64,000 nt of DNA from Mycolicibacterium rhodesiae (lineage in GTDB: Bacteria > Actinomycetota > Actinomycetes > Mycobacteriales > Mycobacteriaceae): contig NZ_MVIH01000002.1 in assembly GCF_002086695.1 (NCBI RefSeq), forward strand, positions 620,001-684,000, written 5' to 3'. The notes beneath the pieces were generated by a model. That model had not been told where the DNA came from. It did not search any database and saw only the letters and a list, made by a program, of their open reading frames with translations. A program made the translations under genes and the position numbers. Below, piece by piece: positions 53,985-60,307 of the stretch. Position 1 is the stretch's first letter. Every line of letters starts with the position of its first letter.

Positions 53985-54827
53985 ATGAGGATCGGTATCG
54001 GGCTGCCAAACCATGTCGCAGGTGTCAGCGGGGCGGTGATCGGTTCGTGGGCCCGTCGCGGCGAGGAGCGCGGCTTCGAATCCCTCACGACCATCGACCG
54101 GCTGCTGTACCCGAGCCTGGACTCAGTCATCGCGCTGTCGGTGGCGGCAGGCGCGACGAGCACGCTCGGACTGGTGACGAATGTGATTCTGGCACCGCTT
54201 TATTCGGCACCGGTGCTGACAAAACAACTTGGCAGCCTGGCTGCGTGTGCGGGTTCCCGTCTCACGGTCGGCATCGGAGTCGGATCGCGGGCCGACGACT
54301 ATGACGCGGTTGGCGTGGACTTCGCCAGGCGGGGACGCATCCTCGACGAACAGCTGGTTGTGATGCGGCACGGTTGGAGTGCTGATGCGGGGTTATGCCC
54401 TGCGCCAGTGCAGATTCCACTGCTCTTCGGCGGACGATCGGAGGCCACGATCCGCAGGGCCACCACTGTCGGTGACGGATGGGTGGCCGGGGCGCTGCGC
54501 GATTTCGAGACGCAGTCGGTGTTCGCGGAGCGGATTCGTGCGGCTTGGCAGGCGGCCGGGCGGCCGGGAACCCCGCAGATTCATGCTTCGGTGAACTTCG
54601 CACTCGGCGATGGGGAGGTGGTGCGGCGAGGACGCGACCACCTGGGCCGCTACTACGGCTTCAACCCGGAGTACGCAAAACTCAACGTGGAGGACATGAT
54701 TCATTCCGCCGAGGATGCGCGCGCGGCGGTGCGCGCCTACCGCGACCTCGGGTTCGACCGGTTGCTCTTCCACCCTGCCGTCGCGTCGATCGACCAGGTC
54801 GACCTGTTGGCCGACGCTGTGCTGTAG
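53985..54827 (+). CDS. LLM-class F420-dependent oxidoreductase
   Basis: This 280-residue luciferase-like barrel has MRIGIGLPNHVAGVSG as its first strand. ERGFESLTTIDRLLYP and SAPVLTKQLGSLAACAGSRLTVGIGVGSRADDYDAVGVDFARRG follow. IPLLFGGRSEATIRRATTVGDGWVAG lies near 160. GGAGG lies 4 bases before the ATG at 53985, which fixes the start. It is convergent with the next LLM gene, 9 bases away, and divergent from the duplicated Lrp regulator. The substrate is unknown. Confidence 0.9.
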   Translation: MRIGIGLPNHVAGVSGAVIGSWARRGEERGFESLTTIDRLLYPSLDSVIALSVAAGATSTLGLVTNVILAPLYSAPVLTKQLGSLAACAGSRLTVGIGVGSRADDYDAVGVDFARRGRILDEQLVVMRHGWSADAGLCPAPVQIPLLFGGRSEATIRRATTVGDGWVAGALRDFETQSVFAERIRAAWQAAGRPGTPQIHASVNFALGDGEVVRRGRDHLGRYYGFNPEYAKLNVEDMIHSAEDARAAVRAYRDLGFDRLLFHPAVASIDQVDLLADAVL

Positions 54828-54836
54828 ACCGCTGGC

Positions 54837-55694
54837 TCAAGGCATTCGCGGGATCACCTCGTCGCCGAGCCGGTTCACCCAACCCTGCGGGTCGGGGGTG
54901 CCCGGCATCGGTCCGGTGTTGATCAAGTCGATGCCGAGCTGCGCGTAGGCTTCCAGGGTGCGCAGGTACTCGTCGATGTCATTGAACGGGTCGTCCGAAT
55001 AGGCTGCTGTGAGACGGATTTCGTCGAAGTCACGCCCCACGGAATCGCAGTGTCGGCGCAACACGTCCAATTTGTGCGGCAGCTCGTCCAGGGATGACGT
55101 GCTGTTCCACACGTCGGCGTACTGGGCCACCAGCCGAAGCGTTTTCTTCTCCCCGGAACCGCCCACAAGAATCGGCGGTCGGCGAATCGGCTGTGGCTCG
55201 CACAGGGTCTCGGCGAGACGGTAGTGCTTGCCCTCATAAGGACCGTTGTCGTCGCTCCACATCTGCAGACAGATTTGCAGTGTCTCCTCCAGCATTTCGA
55301 ATCGTTCACGCACAGCGGGGTAGGGGATACCGAGGGCGTGATGCTCCCGCTCGTACCAAGCGGCACCCAGTCCGAGCATGGTGCGGCCGCCGGCAAGCAC
55401 GTCCAGCGTGGTCATCGTCTTGGCTAGCACCCCGGGATAGCGGTAGGTGACGCCGGTGACCAACATGGTCAACGTGATTCGGTCGGTCACACCGGCCAGG
55501 TAACCCATCGAGGTGTAGCCCTCCAGGAAGGGGTTCTCCGCGGGCGCCATCGGTTCCATCTGAAAGAAGTGGTCGGCGAGAGTGAACATCTCCACGCCGG
55601 CGTCCTCGGCAGCCTTGGCGGTACCAGCCATCGTCGGCCCGAGAAGTTCCGGCGCGCCCGGCAGGAAATCAATGTAGTGAATGCCCAATTTCAT
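54837..55694 (-). CDS. LLM-class F420-dependent oxidoreductase
   Basis: This 285-residue luciferase-like protein has MKLGIHYIDFLPGAPELLGPTMAG, then AEDAGVEMFTLADHFFQMEP. TMTTLDVLAGGRTMLGLGAAWYEREHHALGIPYP is diagnostic for F420-dependent members. ILVGGSGEKKTLRLVAQYADVWN follows. Distinct from the neighbouring LLM protein in loop length. It lies 16 bases downstream of the MarR stop on the same strand, so it is probably a MarR-operon gene. Confidence 0.92.
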   Translation of the reverse strand: MKLGIHYIDFLPGAPELLGPTMAGTAKAAEDAGVEMFTLADHFFQMEPMAPAENPFLEGYTSMGYLAGVTDRITLTMLVTGVTYRYPGVLAKTMTTLDVLAGGRTMLGLGAAWYEREHHALGIPYPAVRERFEMLEETLQICLQMWSDDNGPYEGKHYRLAETLCEPQPIRRPPILVGGSGEKKTLRLVAQYADVWNSTSSLDELPHKLDVLRRHCDSVGRDFDEIRLTAAYSDDPFNDIDEYLRTLEAYAQLGIDLINTGPMPGTPDPQGWVNRLGDEVIPRMP

Positions 55695-55710
55695 TGTGGT
55701 TAGCTACCTT

Positions 55711-56145
55711 TCATTCGTCGAGTCGACTGAGCAACGTCAACGCGTTGTTGATCACGTGTCGCTCGTCCTCGGTGTATCGGTCCTGCATCGCCCGCACCAA
55801 CCACTCGTCCCGAACCTTGCGGTCGCTCTCGGCGCGTCGGCGCCCGACGTTGGTCAGACCGATCAACTGTCGGCGGCCGTCGTCAGGATCGGGTGTGCGG
55901 TCGATCAGCCCGTGCCTGTCCAGGCCGGCCACCGTGGCAGCCATCGATTGCGGGCGAACTCGTTCTGCACCTGCGAGTTCGCTGGTCGAACTTGGCCCGT
56001 CCTTGAACAGCCGCAGAAGCACGGCGGTCTCCGACGGGGTCAGGTCATCGTCGGTGGCCACGGCGCGCAATCGCCTACGCAGTCTGCTGAACACCACGCG
56101 GAGATCTCGCGCCGCCTGGATCGAGGACTCATCGACGGTCGCCAT
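55711..56145 (-). CDS. MarR-family transcriptional regulator
   Basis: This 144-residue winged-helix protein has DDDLTPSETAVLLRLFKDGPSSTSELAGAERVRPQSMAATVAGLDRHGLIDRTPDPDDGRRQLIGLT, i.e. the full DNA-binding domain with the wing DPDDGRR. A perfect 14-bp palindrome lies 19 bases upstream. It is co-oriented with the LLM gene and divergent from the FAD hydroxylase, so it is a candidate sensor of an aromatic compound that both enzymes handle. Confidence 0.92.
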   Translation of the reverse strand: MATVDESSIQAARDLRVVFSRLRRRLRAVATDDDLTPSETAVLLRLFKDGPSSTSELAGAERVRPQSMAATVAGLDRHGLIDRTPDPDDGRRQLIGLTNVGRRRAESDRKVRDEWLVRAMQDRYTEDERHVINNALTLLSRLDE

Positions 56146-56163
56146 ATAGACAGCCTAAACTGC

Positions 56164-56177
56164 ACAGTTGCAACTGT
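56164..56177. promoter_or_regulatory. Candidate MarR operator
   Basis: ACAGTTGCAACTGT is a perfect 14-bp palindrome 19 bases upstream of the MarR start and about 160 bases before the FAD hydroxylase start. Size and symmetry fit MarR-type binding sites. Confidence 0.65.
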
Positions 56178-56335
56178 CTATTCTGGGCGCATGCGACGGC
56201 ACGATCGATTTCTGCGGATTCGCGGGGAGACGTGCCCCGCCACTTTCAACATATAGCGCACCGGGGGGCTTGCGGCAAGACCCCCTGCGTGCCGCAAAAT
56301 CGCTGCCTTCAATGGAAACTCACTGCACAGGGGGC

Positions 56336-57829
56336 ATGCGAATGCGTGGATCTGACTACGACGGATCTGACTACGACCACACCGTGGTGATCGCCGGGGG
56401 AGGGCCGACCGGGCTGATGCTCGCCGGTGAGCTGGCACTGGCCGGGGTGGACGTCGCGATCGTGGAACGCCGCACGAGCCAGCAGGTCATCGGCCAGCGG
56501 GCCGGCGGTCTGCACTGCCGCACGATCGAACTGCTGGACCAGCGGGGCATCGCGGACCGGTTCCTGGCGGCCGGCCAGGCTGTCCAAATCGCCGGGTTCG
56601 CTCAGATCCGGCTCGACATCAGCGACTTTCCTACACCCCACCCCTACGGATTGGCGTTGTGGCAGAACGAGATCGAACGGCTCCTGGCGGAGTGGGTCGA
56701 CGAACTGGGCGTACCCATCCGGCGGGGGGTGGAGGTGACCGGCTTGACCCAGGGGGAGGGCGGAGTCGAGGTCGAACTCTCCGAAGATGGACCCCTTCGC
56801 GCCGAATACCTTCTCGGATGCGACGGCGGTCGCAGTCTGGTTCGCAAGGCGGCCGGCATTGGCTTCCCCGGCTGGGAACCGACGACCAGCTATCTGATCG
56901 CTCAGGTCGAGGTCCGCGACGAACCGACGTTGGGCATCCATCGCGACGCGATCGGCACCCACGGGCTCGACCGGCAGAATGACACCGAACCGGTCCGGGT
57001 GATGGTGACCGAGCGAAACGTCGGGCCGGCAACCGAACCCACGCTCGATGATCTGAGCGCTGCCCTCACCGCGGTCTACGGCACCGACTTCGGGATCCAC
57101 AGCCCCACCTCGATAGCCCGGTTCACCGACGCGTCGCGGCAGGCGGCCACCTACCGTGAAGGCCGGATCCTGCTTGCCGGCGACGCCGCCCACATCCATC
57201 ACCCGATCGGTGGCCAGGGTTTGAACACCGGCCTGCAGGATGCGGTCAACCTGGGGTGGAAGCTTGCCCAGGTGGTCAACGGAACCGCGCCAGACACCCT
57301 GCTCGACACCTACCACGCCGAACGGCACCCGGTGGGCGCGCGCGTACTGCAGACCACGATGGCGCAAATGGCATTGCTGCGCACCGACGATCGCACAAAA
57401 GCATTGCACGACAACATCTCCGAGATGCTTGGTATAGACGAGGTCCGCAAGACGTTCGCCGCTCGCATGTCCGGTTTGGACATCCGCTACGACCTCGGGC
57501 CGGGTCATCCGCTGCTGGGCCGGCGGATGCCGGACCTCGACGTTGCTACGGCCGACGGGCCGAGGCGCGCCTTCGAACCGCTTCACGCCGCTCGTCCGGT
57601 GCTGCTGGACCTCGACGAGCCGGGCGGGATCGATCTGGCCGGATGGGGCGATCGCGTCAGCCTGATCGCTGCGCGGTACCAGGGCGCGTGGGAGCTTCCG
57701 GCCCTCGGCGAGGTGGCCGCGCCCACACGGGTGCTGATCCGTCCGGACGGACACGTCGCATGGGTCGGTGAGGGGTCCTCGGACGGTCTGAATGAAGCGC
57801 TGACCAGGTGGTTTGGCCCGCCGGTGTAA
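56336..57829 (+). CDS. FAD-dependent aromatic hydroxylase (PheA/TfdB/Rox-like)
   Basis: This 497-residue class A flavin monooxygenase has the dinucleotide motif VVIAGGGPTGLMLAGELALAG near 20. The DG motif is GCDGGRSLVRKAAG near 165, and the GD motif is LLAGDAAHIHHPIGGQGLNTGLQDAVNL near 290. The C-terminal thioredoxin-like domain (PVLLDLDEPGG; RPDGHVAWVGEGS) is typical of the phenol hydroxylase and rifampicin monooxygenase branch. The start at 56336 has an AGGGGG directly upstream; 56342 is an alternative. A ~160-base leader lies between the MarR palindrome and this start. It hydroxylates an aromatic substrate with NAD(P)H and O2; rifamycin inactivation is only one option. Confidence 0.9.
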   Translation: MRMRGSDYDGSDYDHTVVIAGGGPTGLMLAGELALAGVDVAIVERRTSQQVIGQRAGGLHCRTIELLDQRGIADRFLAAGQAVQIAGFAQIRLDISDFPTPHPYGLALWQNEIERLLAEWVDELGVPIRRGVEVTGLTQGEGGVEVELSEDGPLRAEYLLGCDGGRSLVRKAAGIGFPGWEPTTSYLIAQVEVRDEPTLGIHRDAIGTHGLDRQNDTEPVRVMVTERNVGPATEPTLDDLSAALTAVYGTDFGIHSPTSIARFTDASRQAATYREGRILLAGDAAHIHHPIGGQGLNTGLQDAVNLGWKLAQVVNGTAPDTLLDTYHAERHPVGARVLQTTMAQMALLRTDDRTKALHDNISEMLGIDEVRKTFAARMSGLDIRYDLGPGHPLLGRRMPDLDVATADGPRRAFEPLHAARPVLLDLDEPGGIDLAGWGDRVSLIAARYQGAWELPALGEVAAPTRVLIRPDGHVAWVGEGSSDGLNEALTRWFGPPV

Positions 57830-57884
57830 CGGCGGGCGGCCCGTGCGGCGATCAACAGGCGACAGAACCGTGGAGGAATTCATT

Positions 57885-58709
57885 GTGATTGGGCGCCTGG
57901 GATCGGCCGCGCTGGCCGCGGGTATCGCACTGGCCGGGCTGACGGCGGCCACCGCGTCGGCGGCACCGGGGTGCGCCGACTACCACTGGATCGGCGCGGC
58001 CGGGTCCGGTCAGCGCGACGGTGCCAACCTGACCGCCAACGGCGGGATGGGCTCCGTGGTGTACCAGTCCTACCAGCAGCTCAAATCACAGCTGGCCGCA
58101 GACGGCCGGACCATCGACGCCGAGGCGGTCCAGTACCCAGCGGCTCCGGTGCCGCTGGAGGGCGGCATCAGTGGCTGGCTGGGCTTCCTCGGCAGTGTCG
58201 GTGACGGTACGGACGCGACCGAAAAGCAGTACAAGGCGTTCACCGAGCGTTGCCCGGACACCAAGGTGGTCCTGGCCGGCTACTCGCAGGGCGCCATGAT
58301 CGTCCACCGCAACTTGTACGACCTTGCTGACGATCCGCATCTGGCCGCCGCGCTGTTGATCGCCGATGGTGACCGGCTGCCGGTCGACACCACCATCAAA
58401 CTGGGGTCGACGGCCGTCGCGCTCGGACACGGCGAGGGCGTCGCGCAGGATCACTCCTTCCTGGCGTCGACCAACACCTCTGAGTTGCCGCCCGCGATCG
58501 GCACCCGAACCATCAGCGTCTGCGACGTCGGTGATCCGGTCTGCGATTACAACCCCGACACCGGGAAGATCTCCGATGCGGCGATCGCCATCCACACCTC
58601 GTACGCGCCTGCCCTCAGCGGCCCCCACGCGTGGGTCGCGCCGCTCTACACCCTGGTGACGGCGACGGAGACCGCCTCGCCGGTGGAGTTGTCCGCCCAC
58701 ACCTCCTGA
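57885..58709 (+). CDS. Secreted cutinase-like / PE-PPE-type esterase
   Basis: This 274-residue secreted alpha/beta hydrolase has a Sec signal peptide (IGRLGSAALAAGIALAGLTAATASA-AP) and the nucleophile GYSQG near 130. The acid is in DVGDPVCDYN and the His in AIHTSYA. Cysteines GCAD, RCPDT, CDVG and VCDYN suggest two disulfides. It is longer than classical cutinases. The GTG at 57885 has GGAGGAA 6 bases upstream. It follows the FAD hydroxylase by 55 bases and may share its transcript. Confidence 0.9.
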   Translation: MIGRLGSAALAAGIALAGLTAATASAAPGCADYHWIGAAGSGQRDGANLTANGGMGSVVYQSYQQLKSQLAADGRTIDAEAVQYPAAPVPLEGGISGWLGFLGSVGDGTDATEKQYKAFTERCPDTKVVLAGYSQGAMIVHRNLYDLADDPHLAAALLIADGDRLPVDTTIKLGSTAVALGHGEGVAQDHSFLASTNTSELPPAIGTRTISVCDVGDPVCDYNPDTGKISDAAIAIHTSYAPALSGPHAWVAPLYTLVTATETASPVELSAHTS

Positions 58710-58735
58710 CCCGGATCAAGCGCCGGGATGAGTTT
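58710..58735 (+). terminator. Candidate terminator after the second cutinase
   Basis: CCCGG (58710-58714) pairs with CCGGG (58723-58727) across an 8-base loop. ATGAGTTTTCC follows, giving a short T-run. It begins immediately after the stop. Confidence 0.4.
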
Positions 58736-58750
58736 TCCAGACGTCATCCG

Positions 58751-58791
58751 TTCTGGCCGTCAGGGAGCTGTCCTGCTCCCGAAAGCCAGAA
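58751..58791 (+). promoter_or_regulatory. Two-tier leader hairpin overlapping the ribosome-binding site
   Basis: Outer stem TTCTGGC (58751-58757) pairs perfectly with GCCAGAA (58785-58791). The inner stem GGGAGC (58763-58768) pairs with GCTCCC (58775-58780) around the loop TGTCCT; CGTCA and GAAA form an internal loop. The 3' arm runs straight into AGAAGGGA, the likely Shine-Dalgarno of the NmrA-like gene at 58801. Folding could therefore hide that site. The hairpin is seen in the sequence; regulation is inference. Confidence 0.55.
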
Positions 58792-58800
58792 GGGATCATC

Positions 58801-59556
58801 ATGAAACTCGTCGTAATCGGTGGCACCGGCCTGGTGGGGTCCAAAGTGGTGCAGAGTCTGACCGCCCGCGGCCACGAGGCCGTCGCGGCAGCTCCCTCGA
58901 CCGGCGTGAACACCACCACCGGTGAGGGGTTGGCCGAGGTGATGGCGGGAGCTTCCGTCGTCGTCGACGTCTCCAATTCGCCGGCTCTGGACGATTCGGC
59001 GATCGAGTTCTTCCGCACCGCGACCACGAACTTGCTGACCGCCGAGCAGAACGCCGGTGTCCGGCACCACGTCGCGCTGTCGGTGGTGGGCACCGAGGAC
59101 CTTGCCGCACAGAGCGGCTACTTCCAGGGCAAGCTGCTCCAGGAGAAGCTGATCAGTGAAGGCCCGATCCCGTTTTCGATCGTGCACGCGACGCAGTTCT
59201 TCGAGTTCGTCAATACCCTCGCCGACGCCGCGACCGAGGGCGACACCGTGGTGCTGCCGCCGAAGTACTTCCAGCCGATGGCGGCAGTCGATGTGGCCGA
59301 GGGAGTCGCGATCGCCGCCGTCGGCGACCCGGTCAACGGCATCGTCGAGATCGGCGGCCCCGACATGGTTTTGCTTCCGGACCTCATCCGCACCGCGCTG
59401 ACCTCCCGTGCTGACGGCCGCACCGTCATCAGCGATCCCGCCGCGTCGTACTGGGGCGTCGACATCGACGAGCGCACGTTGGTGCCCGGCCCGGGCGCGA
59501 CACTGTTCGACACCCGATTCGAGGACTGGCTCCTCGAATCGGCTGCGAAGTCGTAG
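58801..59556 (+). CDS. NmrA-like atypical SDR (NAD(P)-binding)
   Basis: This 251-residue protein has the Rossmann motif VVIGGTGLVGSKVV at the N-terminus, ASVVVDVSNSPALDDSAIEFF and VRHHVALSVVGTEDL. GYFQGKLLQEKLI near 120 places Lys in the usual atypical-SDR position. PFSIVHATQFFEF and MAAVDVAEGVA are characteristic of NmrA/TMR-like redox-sensor or quinone-type reductases. The ATG has AGAAGGGA upstream within the hairpin. It is 8 bases before the nitroreductase gene. Confidence 0.88.
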   Translation: MKLVVIGGTGLVGSKVVQSLTARGHEAVAAAPSTGVNTTTGEGLAEVMAGASVVVDVSNSPALDDSAIEFFRTATTNLLTAEQNAGVRHHVALSVVGTEDLAAQSGYFQGKLLQEKLISEGPIPFSIVHATQFFEFVNTLADAATEGDTVVLPPKYFQPMAAVDVAEGVAIAAVGDPVNGIVEIGGPDMVLLPDLIRTALTSRADGRTVISDPAASYWGVDIDERTLVPGPGATLFDTRFEDWLLESAAKS

Positions 59557-59564
59557 ACACAGCT

Positions 59565-60230
59565 GTGGACGTATACGAAGCGGTGCGAAGCAGGCGGGCC
59601 GTCCGGGGTTTCACCGATCGGCCCGTCGCACCCGAGATCCTGCAGCGGGTGCTGGCCGCGGCGTGCTGGTCGCCCTCGGGGTCGAACATCCAGCCGTGGC
59701 ATGTCTACGTCGTCACCGGTGCACCGCTGGCCGAGCTGAAGAAGATCGCCGTCGAACGCGTCGTCGCAGGTGAAGCCTGGGACGACCGGGAATTCGAGAT
59801 GTATCCCGCCGAGATGGCTTCGCCGTACCGGGAGCGCCGCGCCGCCTTCGGTCGGCAGCGGTACGCCGCACTCGGTATCGCTCGGGAGGACTGGGAGGCC
59901 CGGCAGCGGGCGGCCGTCGCGAACTGGGATTGCTTTGGCGCGCCGGTCGCGCTGTTCTGCTACATCGATCGACACCTCGGTCTGCCGCAGTGGGCCGACC
60001 TCGGCATGTATCTGCAGACCGTCATGCTGCTGCTTCGCGCTGAAGGGCTGCACAGTTGCCCGCAGATGGCGTGGTCGCAGGTTCGCCGAACGGTTGCCGA
60101 TGTGGTGTCTCCGCCCGACGAGCTGATGCTGTTCTGTGGCATGTCCGTTGGCTACGAAGACATCTCGGTCAGCTACTCACGTACCGGTCGTGCCCCGCTT
60201 GACGAGACCGTCACATTCCTGCCCGGATAG
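59565..60230 (+). CDS. Nitroreductase family protein
   Basis: This 221-residue FMN-dependent nitroreductase has VRSRRAVRGFTDRPVAPEILQRV, SPSGSNIQPWHVYVVTG near 40-57 and LGMYLQTVMLLLRAEGLHSCPQMAWSQVR. CGMSVGYEDISVSYSRTGRAPLDETVTF ends it. It starts with GTG 8 bases after the NmrA-like stop, so the two form an operon. It is similar in pattern to the nitroreductase at 42739. It may detoxify nitro- or quinone compounds. Confidence 0.92.
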   Translation: MDVYEAVRSRRAVRGFTDRPVAPEILQRVLAAACWSPSGSNIQPWHVYVVTGAPLAELKKIAVERVVAGEAWDDREFEMYPAEMASPYRERRAAFGRQRYAALGIAREDWEARQRAAVANWDCFGAPVALFCYIDRHLGLPQWADLGMYLQTVMLLLRAEGLHSCPQMAWSQVRRTVADVVSPPDELMLFCGMSVGYEDISVSYSRTGRAPLDETVTFLPG

Positions 60231-60261
60231 GTCCACCCCCCGCGGCGCCCCCACCCCCGGT

Positions 60262-60293
60262 TACGATCAGGACCGGAAATTCCGGTGAGGTCC
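60262..60293 (+). promoter_or_regulatory. Promoter -10 with overlapping nested palindrome before the LAL gene
   Basis: TACGAT (60262-60267) fits a -10 box. Immediately after it lies ACCGGAA-A-TTCCGGT (60272-60286), a perfect inverted repeat around one base. GGACC (60270-60274) and GGTCC (60289-60293) add a second, overlapping pair. It lies 15 bases before the GTG at 60308, where a repressor or autoregulator would block initiation. Confidence 0.5.
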
Positions 60294-60307
60294 GCTAGGG
60301 GCAGACG

